Shown here: positions 58,182 to 64,000 of the stretch, one piece after another | Layout of the letters: the number at the start of each line of letters is the position of its first letter | How positions within the stretch are numbered: position 1 is the first letter of the stretch | Assembly (NCBI RefSeq): GCF_024138395.1 | Contig: NZ_JAMYDU010000002.1 | Coordinates: 558,001-622,000, forward strand | Length of the DNA stretch: 64,000 bases | Reading direction: 5' to 3' | Source of the DNA: Pseudomonas mandelii | Lineage (GTDB): Bacteria > Pseudomonadota > Gammaproteobacteria > Pseudomonadales > Pseudomonadaceae | Made by a program: the position numbers and the translations under genes | The notes under the pieces: generated by a model | What the model saw: only the letters and a program-made list of their open reading frames with translations | What the model was told of the DNA's origin: nothing | Databases searched by the model: none

Positions 58182-59558
58182 ATGGCTATCAGCGTTTTCG
58201 ACCTGTTCAAAATCGGCATCGGCCCTTCCAGTTCGCACACCGTGGGGCCTATGCGCGCCGCGGCGCTGTTCGTGCAAGGTTTGCGTGAACAGGGACTTCT
58301 GGAGCAGGTGCGGCGCGTCGAAGTTCAGCTTTATGGGTCGCTTTCAGCCACCGGCATCGGTCACGGCAGCGACAACGCGGTGATCATGGGGCTGATGGGC
58401 GAGTGGCCGGACGCGATCGATCCGTCGCAAATCGGCATCCGCATCGAGACCCTGCGTGAAACTCACACGCTATTGCTCGACGGCCGCTTGTCGGTCCCGT
58501 TCATCTGGGCCCGGGACATGCGTTTGATCGACGAGAACCTGCCGTTCCATCCCAACGCCATGACCCTGGTTGCCGAAGGCGATCACGGTGAGCTGCATCG
58601 CGACACCTACTATTCCATCGGCGGCGGTTTTGTCGTCGATGAGGCGCAGGCTTCCAGCGGCGTGGTGGATCTGGATCGCACCGTGCTGCCTTACGATTTC
58701 TCCAGTGCCGTCGAGCTGCTCAGTTTCTGCAAGCAGCACAACCTGCGCGTTGCAGAGCTGATGATGGCCAACGAGAAAGTCTGGCGCAGCGAAGAGGAAA
58801 TTCGCGCCGGCCTGATGAAACTCTGGCGCGCGATGCAAGATTGCGTGGAGCAAGGCCTCAAGCACGAAGGCATCCTGCCTGGCGGCCTGAATGTGCGTCG
58901 TCGCGCGGCCAAATTGCACCGCAGCCTGCAAGAACTGAACAAACCCAACGTGATCGGCTCAACCTTGAGCGCCATGGAGTGGGTGAACTTGTTCGCCTTG
59001 GCGGTCAACGAAGAAAATGCCGCCGGCGGGCGCATGGTTACGGCACCGACCAACGGCGCGGCGGGGATCATTCCGGCGGTGCTGCACTACTTCATGAAAT
59101 TCAGCGAGGCAGTGACCGACGCCAACGTGGTCGATTACTTTCTCAGTGCCGCGGCGGTGGGGATTCTGTGCAAGAAGAACGCCTCGATCTCCGGTGCCGA
59201 AGTCGGTTGCCAGGGCGAAGTCGGTTCGGCCTGCGCCATGGCGGCGGCCGGATTGGCGGAGATTCTCGGGGCCACACCGGAGCAACTGTGCAACGCGGCG
59301 GAAATCGGCCTGGAACACAACCTTGGCCTGACCTGCGATCCCGTGGGTGGGCTGGTGCAAGTGCCGTGCATCGAGCGCAACGCGATTGCCGCGGTGAAAG
59401 CGATCAACGCGGCGCAGATGGCGCTACGCGGCGACGGTCAGCACTTTATCTCGCTGGACCGGGTAATCCGCACCATGCGTGATACCGGTGCCGACATGCA
59501 CGACAAATACAAAGAGACATCGCGCGGTGGGTTGGCGGTTAGCGCGGTTGAGTGTTGA
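58182..59558 (+). CDS. sdaB: L-serine ammonia-lyase (iron-sulfur dependent)
   Basis: This 458-residue single-chain [4Fe-4S] L-serine dehydratase yields pyruvate and ammonia. It has the N-terminal beta-domain [23 protein letters not shown] and the C-terminal alpha-domain with the cluster cysteines around [31 protein letters not shown] and [19 protein letters not shown]. The start at 58182 has CCAGGAG upstream. Serine is the end product of betaine demethylation via dimethylglycine, sarcosine and glycine, which explains its location beside gbdR and the choline genes. Confidence 0.95.
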   Translation: MAISVFDLFKIGIGPSSSHTVGPMRAAALFVQGLREQGLLEQVRRVEVQLYGSLSATGIGHGSDNAVIMGLMGEWPDAIDPSQIGIRIETLRETHTLLLDGRLSVPFIWARDMRLIDENLPFHPNAMTLVAEGDHGELHRDTYYSIGGGFVVDEAQASSGVVDLDRTVLPYDFSSAVELLSFCKQHNLRVAELMMANEKVWRSEEEIRAGLMKLWRAMQDCVEQGLKHEGILPGGLNVRRRAAKLHRSLQELNKPNVIGSTLSAMEWVNLFALAVNEENAAGGRMVTAPTNGAAGIIPAVLHYFMKFSEAVTDANVVDYFLSAAAVGILCKKNASISGAEVGCQGEVGSACAMAAAGLAEILGATPEQLCNAAEIGLEHNLGLTCDPVGGLVQVPCIERNAIAAVKAINAAQMALRGDGQHFISLDRVIRTMRDTGADMHDKYKETSRGGLAVSAVEC

Positions 59559-59580
59559 TTAAGTAAGACCGAGTTGTCTG

Positions 59581-59672
59581 CTTCGCGGGCAAGCCTCGCT
59601 CCTACAAGAGCGGGGCGTGTGGATATTTTATGATCGACATGAATCCTGTAGGAGCGAGGCTTGCCCGCGAAG
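59581..59672. repeat. REP pair, type B
   Basis: CTTCGCGGGCAAGCCTCGCT + CCTACA faces TGTAGGAGCGAGGCTTGCCC + GCGAAG around a ~40-base loop, downstream of sdaB. Confidence 0.9.
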
Positions 59673-59716
59673 GCGTCAGACCAGTCAAAACTGCGCACCA
59701 AGTGAACACTCGCACC

Positions 59717-59741
59717 AAAAACGCGCCACCTTTTGGCGCGT
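59717..59741 (-). terminator. Terminator-like hairpin facing away from gbdR
   Basis: On the minus strand ACGCGCC-AAAAGGT-GGCGCGT is followed by TTTTGG (five T including the stem end). No minus-strand gene is upstream of it, so it would end an unrecognised transcript reading left from the gbdR control region. Confidence 0.5.
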
Positions 59742-59972
59742 CGCAAACAGGCAAGCCCGCATCACCCGGCAGGGATCCAATTCAAGCCTGACCGTCCGTC
59801 ACCCGTGCTTGCGGTGACACTCTCCCCTGGAGCGTCGCAGCCCTGTTCCCACAAGTGCTACCGATTTGCTCACAGGCAACGGGGTAGCGGGTTTGCGGCC
59901 TCTAATGGCACTTTTGACATCTTATCTCTGCGCGCCATATCCAGACGCATCGCGACGTCGTTTTCAGGAGTT

Positions 59973-59990
59973 ATTGAACGCACATTCAAT
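59973..59990. promoter_or_regulatory. BetI-like half-site pair upstream of gbdR promoter
   Basis: ATTGAACGCACATTCAAT is an inverted repeat of ATTGAA with a six-base centre. It shares ATTGAACG and TTCAAT with the betI-betT palindrome and lies three bases before the sigma-54 promoter box. Binding by BetI is a guess. Confidence 0.4.
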
Positions 59991-59992
59991 TT

Positions 59993-60009
59993 TAGGCATG
60001 GCAATTGCT
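59993..60009 (+). promoter_or_regulatory. Sigma-54 promoter of gbdR
   Basis: TAGGCATGGCAATTGCT matches the -24/-12 consensus (TTGGCACGnnnnTTGCT) with the GG (59995-59996) and GC (60007-60008) separated by exactly ten bases. Transcription would start near 60020, giving a leader of ~86 bases. In P. aeruginosa gbdR expression is known to depend on the sigma-54 activators NtrC and CbrB. Confidence 0.75.
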
Positions 60010-60105
60010 CTGTCATTACAAAGCCCGTCTCCCACGCGAGAACGATGGCAATAAAAAGAGCCTCCGCCTGAGGCCATCACCCGCTTTGTGTGAGGAGATA
60101 CCGCG

Positions 60106-61209
60106 ATGACGACGTTCAACTCCGGGGCCCAACCCCAGAACCGTGCGCCTCAATCCATCGGCTTTTTGCTGCTGGACAATTTCACGCTTATTTCTTTGGC
60201 CTCCGCAGTAGAACCTCTGCGCATGGCCAACCAATTGTCCGGTCGCGAGCTGTATCGCTGGACCACACTCACCGTCGATGGCGGTCAGGTCTGGGCCAGT
60301 GACGGTCTGCAGATCACCCCCGACGCCTCCATGCACAAAGCGCCTCCCCTGGACACCATCATCGTCTGCGGCGGTATCGGCATTCAGCGCACCGTAACCC
60401 GTGAACACGTGTCGTGGCTGCAAAGCCAGGCGCGTCAGCACCGTCGTCTTGGCGCGGTCTGCACTGGCAGCTGGGCCTTGGCTTGCGCCGGTTTGCTGGA
60501 CGGTTTCGATTGCAGCGTGCACTGGGAATGCCTGGCGTCGATGCAGGAAGCTTTTCCGCGGGTGGCCATGAGCACCCGGCTGTTCACCCTCGACCGTAAC
60601 CGTTTCACCAGCTCCGGTGGCACCGCGCCGCTGGACATGATGCTGCACCTGATCAGCCGCGATCACGGTCGTGAATTGTCGGCGGCGATCTCGGAAATGT
60701 TTGTCTACGAGCGCATCCGAAATGAGCAGGATCACCAGCGCGTGCCGCTCAAGCACATGCTCGGCACCAACCAGCCGAAGTTGCAGGAAATCGTCGCGCT
60801 GATGGAAGCCAACCTCGAAGAGCCGATCGACCTCGACGAACTGGCAGTGTACGTCGCCGTGTCGCGTCGTCAGCTGGAGCGGCTGTTCCAGAAATACCTG
60901 CACTGCTCGCCGTCGCGTTACTACCTGAAACTACGCCTGATCCGCGCTCGGCAGTTGCTCAAGCAAACGCCGATGTCGATCATCGAAGTGGCATCGGTGT
61001 GTGGTTTCGTGTCGACGCCGCACTTCTCCAAGTGCTACCGCGAATACTTCGGCATTCCGCCGCGTGACGAGCGCGTAGGCTCCAACACCACGCAACAAGT
61101 GGCGATGTTGCCGCTGCCGCAAGCACTGGTGCTGTCGCCGTTGTCCGGGCCGCTGTCGGCGTTGAGTCAGGCGCGCAATGAATCGACGTTTGCCAGCGTA
61201 AGGCTTTAA
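60106..61209 (+). CDS. gbdR: AraC/GlxA-type activator of glycine betaine catabolism
   Basis: This 367-residue regulator has a DJ-1/PfpI-like sensing domain at residues ~15-190 (IGFLLLDNFTLISLASAVEPLRMANQL, GAVCTGSWALACAGLLDG) and a double helix-turn-helix AraC domain at ~225-325 (DLDELAVYVAVSRRQLERLFQKYLHCSPSRYYLKLRLIRARQLL; SVCGFVSTPHFSKCYREYFG). Sequence type and location beside sdaB and the choline operon identify GbdR, which activates betaine/dimethylglycine catabolic genes, the cbc transporter and sda. GAGGAG precedes ATG 60106. A sigma-54 promoter lies upstream. Confidence 0.93.
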   Translation: MTTFNSGAQPQNRAPQSIGFLLLDNFTLISLASAVEPLRMANQLSGRELYRWTTLTVDGGQVWASDGLQITPDASMHKAPPLDTIIVCGGIGIQRTVTREHVSWLQSQARQHRRLGAVCTGSWALACAGLLDGFDCSVHWECLASMQEAFPRVAMSTRLFTLDRNRFTSSGGTAPLDMMLHLISRDHGRELSAAISEMFVYERIRNEQDHQRVPLKHMLGTNQPKLQEIVALMEANLEEPIDLDELAVYVAVSRRQLERLFQKYLHCSPSRYYLKLRLIRARQLLKQTPMSIIEVASVCGFVSTPHFSKCYREYFGIPPRDERVGSNTTQQVAMLPLPQALVLSPLSGPLSALSQARNESTFASVRL

Positions 61210-61216
61210 AGCCAAT

Positions 61217-61314
61217 AAGATCGCAGCCTGCGGCAGCTCCTACAGAAGTAGCGCATTTCCGTGAAACCGCGGGTGTACGCGGTTCTGTAGGAGCTGCCGC
61301 AGGCTGCGATCTTT
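61217..61314. repeat. Inverted repeat, type C
   Basis: AAGATCGCAGCCTGCGGCAG + CTCCTACAGAA faces TTCTGTAGGAGCTGCCGCAG + GCTGCGATCTT around a ~40-base loop containing a second small dyad (AACCGCG/CGCGGTT), between gbdR and the 87-residue gene. Confidence 0.88.
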
Positions 61315-61324
61315 TGATCTTCTA

Positions 61325-61588
61325 TCAGGCGCTACGGCTTTGCTGATACTCCGCCAACGCGGGCAGCAGTTGCTTGTCGATCGCCTGGCGCACGGCCGGC
61401 AGGATGGTCGCGCTGCTGGTGTACATCTGCTTGACCATGGTCCGCAGCGTCATCGCCCGCTCATCGTTCAAGCCTCGCACCGCACACTCGCAAGCCTGCT
61501 CGGCTGTAGAGCCAATTGGTACTTGAAAACCCAACGATTTCAGCTGGCCCAACAGGTCTTCCTGGTCAATCAAATCGGCGTGCATCAT
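61325..61588 (-). CDS. Conserved 87-residue protein next to gbdR
   Basis: I do not know the function of this small soluble protein (MMHADLIDQEDLLGQLKSLG...). It is predicted mostly helical, with two Cys in EQACECAVRGL and a Met-rich central part (MTLRTMVKQMY). It has no signal peptide. The start is set at 61588, the first of two adjacent ATG codons, seven bases after AAGGA. A small gene of this kind follows gbdR in P. aeruginosa as well (PA5381 position), so a link with betaine metabolism is possible but unproven. Confidence 0.7.
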   Translation of the reverse strand: MMHADLIDQEDLLGQLKSLGFQVPIGSTAEQACECAVRGLNDERAMTLRTMVKQMYTSSATILPAVRQAIDKQLLPALAEYQQSRSA

Positions 61589-61661
61589 GACGCAATCCTT
61601 CTTCAGGGAACGGTGTCGTGGCTCGATTCTGGTAGGGGCAGTAGATGGCGGCAAGGACGTT

Positions 61662-61689
61662 TTGTCGCAATGGCCGCAATACCTATGAA
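61662..61689 (+). promoter_or_regulatory. Putative promoter of a small RNA
   Basis: TTGTCG (61662-61667) and TATGAA (61684-61689) are 16 bases apart on the + strand. Start would be near 61696. Confidence 0.4.
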
Positions 61690-61695
61690 CAGGTC

Positions 61696-61838
61696 GCTTT
61701 CGGCTAACTTGTGAACCATGGGAGTGGGCACACTGGACTCAGCTGGCTTCACGAAGGTTTGGTCACCCTCGCGCAACAGCTCCTCAACAGTACCCACCTC
61801 TGCCCCGATCCTGTCACGGCTTGATCGGGGTTTTTTTT
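61696..61838 (+). ncRNA. Candidate small RNA with strong terminator
   Basis: The ~140 bases between the putative promoter and a perfect CCCCGATC/GATCGGGG hairpin followed by eight T residues (61803-61838) hold no protein gene on the + strand. An intergenic unit with promoter-like boxes and an isolated strong terminator is the usual appearance of a Hfq-class sRNA. I cannot match it to a known Pseudomonas sRNA. Confidence 0.5.
61803..61838 (+). terminator. Strong intrinsic terminator of the candidate sRNA
   Basis: CCCCGATC, 12-base loop, GATCGGGG and T8. No + strand protein gene precedes it for more than 590 bases (gbdR stops at 61209). Confidence 0.85.
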
Positions 61839-61877
61839 GCCTGTGAATCAGAGGTTTTGTGTTGGCTGTGCAGACGC

Positions 61878-61944
61878 CATCGCGGGCAAGCCACGCTCCC
61901 ACAGGACTTGCGAATAACCTGTGGGAGCGTGGCTTGCCCGCGAT
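61878..61944. repeat. REP pair, type A/B hybrid
   Basis: CATCGCGGGCAAGCCACGCT + CCCACAGG faces CCTGTGGGAGCGTGGCTTGC + CCGCGATG with a loop of only ~11 bases, beyond the 3' end of bbxA. Confidence 0.9.
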
Positions 61945-61959
61945 GAACGATAATGCGGT

Positions 61960-63123
61960 CTACCGTTGCAACACCAAAATCCGCGACAACAATTCATCCC
62001 GGTCGACATAACAACCCTGAAAATGGCGGGCACCAGTAGCGGGATCGAACGCATTGCGGGCATGAAGGGTGCGGCGGTTGTCGAAGCACCACAGCTCGCC
62101 CGGGTTGAGCCTTTGCATCAGCCTGAACCGCGCCTCGCGAGTCATCGCAATGAAGTGTCGGTAAGCGTGATACAGCTTGGGCATTTGCTCGACTGAAGCA
62201 TCGAACGGCCCGCGCAGAAAGTTCGCCATGCGGATTTCCGACACCTGCCCGAAAGAGTCCAGAGCGATGATCGGCGCCAGACAGCGGTAGTCGCTATGGC
62301 GGTCCTTGTTGCGGAACTCCACGGGTATTTCACACAAGGCCTGAAACGCCTCGGGATCTTCCCGACGCAAGGCTTCAGCGATGGCAAAACCGTCGACGAA
62401 AATGCTTTCGCCACCGTCGGCGTCATTGACCAGGCAATGCAGAAATTGCAGCCCCGGTTGCAACTCCCGCGTGGGCAGGTCGCTGTGCAGCGGCAGGTTG
62501 AAGGCGGTGTAGGCATTGCTGTCGGCGTCGGCCTTGGACTGCACGTTGAACAGCACGCCGAAATTGCTCTCGCGGATGAACGAAATACGCTGGGCGATCA
62601 GCTTCAGCGAACCCTGCTCGGTGGGTACGCCGCGAACCTGGGTCAGGCCGATGTCGCGCACGGCCAGGAGCCATTGCAGCAAGGCATCGTTGTCATCCAT
62701 CAACGCCTGATAGTCGAACACCGGCAACTTCAGCTGGCTGTCCCACAGCTTGCTTTTCGGTTTGGCGGCCCGGCGTTCGGCGCGGGACTCGTCGTCATAG
62801 GCGTGGGCTCGCAACCAACCCGGGTCGAAGCGGCTGAGGTGACCGTCCTGCCAATCGACACACAGGCAACCTTCGGCATCGATTCGAGCACTGTCGGGGA
62901 TCAGATTTTCCGCGACATCGACGATTTCCAGCACTTGCTCGCGGGTCACCGTGTAGACGCACTGCGGGCACGGGCAGTTGTCCCGTAGCCATTGATGATG
63001 AAAAGGGCTGACCCGACCGTCCGCCCATTGCACTTGAATGCGGTCCGCCAGGGTGTGCACGGCGGTCAACGCGCTGATCAATGGGTAGGTGCGGAAATCG
63101 GCAAAAGCGGCGGCGGTGTTCAT
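61960..63123 (-). CDS. bbxA: Gamma-butyrobetaine dioxygenase
   Basis: This 387-residue Fe(II)/2-oxoglutarate oxygenase hydroxylates gamma-butyrobetaine to L-carnitine. The N-terminal ~90-residue zinc domain has HHQWLRDNCPCPQCVY (NCPCPQC ligands), and the catalytic barrel has the iron motif HSD in NLPLHSDLPTREL near residue 215 and a distal His in NRRTLHARNAF near 362. ATG 63123 has AAGGAG upstream. It lies 14 bases after the CdhB-like gene in an operon with carnitine dehydrogenase, giving a route from gamma-butyrobetaine through carnitine toward betaine. Confidence 0.92.
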   Translation of the reverse strand: MNTAAAFADFRTYPLISALTAVHTLADRIQVQWADGRVSPFHHQWLRDNCPCPQCVYTVTREQVLEIVDVAENLIPDSARIDAEGCLCVDWQDGHLSRFDPGWLRAHAYDDESRAERRAAKPKSKLWDSQLKLPVFDYQALMDDNDALLQWLLAVRDIGLTQVRGVPTEQGSLKLIAQRISFIRESNFGVLFNVQSKADADSNAYTAFNLPLHSDLPTRELQPGLQFLHCLVNDADGGESIFVDGFAIAEALRREDPEAFQALCEIPVEFRNKDRHSDYRCLAPIIALDSFGQVSEIRMANFLRGPFDASVEQMPKLYHAYRHFIAMTREARFRLMQRLNPGELWCFDNRRTLHARNAFDPATGARHFQGCYVDRDELLSRILVLQR

Positions 63124-63136
63124 GACGAGCTCCTTA

Positions 63137-63613
63137 TTATTTTTCGGGCGGTAAGGCGATCACTCGGCCGATGAAGGCCGGTGCGGGCAAGTCGGCTTGC
63201 TCGGCGACAATGGCTTGCAGCTTGCTCAAGGTTTCTTCGCTGAACGGTGCGGATCGCGGCCCCGCTAGGTCGACGTGCAGCAGCATTTGTTCATTGCCCG
63301 CCAACTCCTTGTCACCGCCCACCAGATGCAGGCTGTGGTAAAGGTGCAGGCGCTTGCGGTCATGGCCGATGATCTGGGTGTGCACTTCGACCTCGGCATC
63401 GAGCTTCACTTCGTGCAGGTAATTGAGGTGCAGTTCGAGGGTGAACAGCGAGTTGCCGCTGGCTTCGCGGTTGTTGCTGTCCATGCCCAGCCGATCCATC
63501 AGCGCGTCGGTGGCGTAGCTGAAAATCAGCAGATAGAAGGCATCGCGCAGGTGGCCGTTATAGTCGACCCAGTCGGGGATGATTTTGGTTTGGTAGGTGG
63601 TGAGGGTGGGCAT
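63137..63613 (-). CDS. cdhB: Hot-dog thioesterase of the carnitine operon (CdhB-like)
   Basis: This 158-residue 4-hydroxybenzoyl-CoA-type thioesterase has the N-terminal IIPDWVDYNGHLRDAFYLLIFSYATDALMDRLG, with the catalytic Asp in DYNGHL, and FTLELHLNYLHEVKLDAEVEVHTQI. In carnitine operons such a protein hydrolyses betainyl-CoA to glycine betaine and CoA after the dehydrogenase and 3-keto acid cleavage steps. The symbol is given by position and type. It lies between cdhA and bbxA on the same strand. Confidence 0.82.
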   Translation of the reverse strand: MPTLTTYQTKIIPDWVDYNGHLRDAFYLLIFSYATDALMDRLGMDSNNREASGNSLFTLELHLNYLHEVKLDAEVEVHTQIIGHDRKRLHLYHSLHLVGGDKELAGNEQMLLHVDLAGPRSAPFSEETLSKLQAIVAEQADLPAPAFIGRVIALPPEK

Positions 63614-63637
63614 GTCGTCACATCCAAAATGGTTGAA

Positions 63638-63735
63638 CCTGTAGGAGCGAGGCTTGCCCGCGAAGAGGCCGGTACATTCGCCGGATCTCTTGCGGCAGGG
63701 AAATCGCCTTCGCGGGCAAGCCTCGCTCCTACAGG
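63638..63735. repeat. REP pair, type B
   Basis: CCTGTAGGAGCGAGGCTTGC + CCGCGAAG faces its complement ending CTCCTACAGG. The loop of ~40 bases contains CCGGTACATTCGCCGG. It lies within the cdhA-cdhB gap. Confidence 0.9.
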
Positions 63736-63747
63736 TTGTGGCGGTGT

Positions 63748-64000
63748 TTAGTCAGCGAAGGCCATCCCATGCTTTTCTTTGGTGGTCTTCACCGCCTCCA
63801 GCACCGCCAGCAAACAATCATCACGATATCGCTCCAGCGCCGAGATGCTGTGTTTACCCAGCTGCTCGCTGGTGCCATCCACCACGTCATCGATCAATTT
63901 GTCGGTCAGCTCCGGTGCCGGCAGATAGGTCCAGGGCAATTGCAACGCCGGCCCGAACTGCGCCATGAAATGCCGCATGCCCGCATCGCCGCCCGCCAGG
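63748..64000 (-). CDS. cdhA: L-carnitine dehydrogenase, C-terminal part (cut by window edge)
   Basis: About 83 C-terminal residues are visible. They include a Gly-rich [38 protein letters not shown], followed by [20 protein letters not shown]. This fits the C-terminus of the 3-hydroxyacyl-CoA-dehydrogenase-like L-carnitine 3-dehydrogenase, which oxidises carnitine to 3-dehydrocarnitine. The frame is open to base 64000 and the start lies outside. Its position upstream of the thioesterase and bbxA supports the call. Confidence 0.82.
   Translation of the reverse strand, partial: LAGGDAGMRHFMAQFGPALQLPWTYLPAPELTDKLIDDVVDGTSEQLGKHSISALERYRDDCLLAVLEAVKTTKEKHGMAFAD

Noticed and set aside
61603..61902. 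99-residue open frame on the - strand
   Set aside because: Crosses a strong terminator and the edge of a REP pair; composition is that of non-coding sequence.

Overview
The window is a stretch of Pseudomonas chromosome, most likely from the P. fluorescens group. The coding sequence is GC-rich. Gene neighbourhoods match those known from Pseudomonas: bioA / amine oxidase / YceI; rhlE2-metF-ahcY; metK / ArsR-type regulator / tkt-epd-pgk-fba; betA-betB-betI-betT-cho(cbc)VWX-sda-gbdR; and a carnitine operon. Nearly every intergenic gap holds an inverted repeat of the REP or long-hairpin kind typical of fluorescent pseudomonads. I see no rRNA, tRNA, CRISPR array, transposase, or prophage structural gene.

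Layout. 1-8 kb: bioA (cut by the left edge), an exported FAD amine oxidase with an unusual tail, a YVTN beta-propeller gene, cytochrome b561 plus YceI, and RNA helicase RhlE2. 8-12 kb: a periplasmic binding protein, then metF and ahcY, with an S-adenosylhomocysteine (SAH) riboswitch ahead of ahcY. 12-20.5 kb: a thioesterase, transporters (FNT, MFS, DMT), a MAPEG protein, mltA, a lipoprotein c-type cytochrome, a DUF1090 protein and ligB. 20.8-29.7 kb: metK with an ArsR/methyltransferase (SahR-type) regulator, then tkt, epd, pgk, two small envelope proteins and fba. 29.7-33 kb: a visibly AT-richer accessory stretch with two unrecognised genes, a C4-antisense-RNA-like leader controlling a small DUF6124-like gene, and a PL7 alginate lyase. 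33-48 kb: a REC-PAS-GGDEF-EAL protein, YgjP-like metallopeptidase plus winged helix protein, ElaA, a binding protein, YccS, a HI0933-type flavoprotein, DbpA, an MdtD-like exporter and a TldE/TldD pair. 48-64 kb: choline, betaine, carnitine and serine metabolism.

How the genes work together. AhcY, MetF and MetK form most of the activated methyl cycle. Two separate SAH sensors serve it here: a riboswitch on ahcY, and a SahR-like repressor with a perfect 14+14 bp operator upstream of sahR-metK. Tkt, Epd, Pgk and Fba are the central carbon cluster. Choline enters through BetT or ChoXWV and is oxidised by BetA and BetB to glycine betaine. Carnitine is fed toward betaine by CdhA and CdhB, and gamma-butyrobetaine is hydroxylated to carnitine by BbxA. 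GbdR is the betaine/dimethylglycine-responsive activator, and the serine made from betaine is deaminated by Sda. A good sigma-54 promoter sits upstream of gbdR, and a perfect 20-bp palindrome in the betI-betT gap is the likely BetI operator.

The most interesting element is at 31.68-31.95 kb. A compact three-way-junction RNA displays two short unpaired segments. Each is complementary to a pair of targets, one upstream and one downstream, and the downstream copy overlaps the Shine-Dalgarno sequence of the small ORF. This is the architecture of phage C4 antisense RNA, found here in front of a chromosomal Pseudomonas gene with no phage genes nearby.
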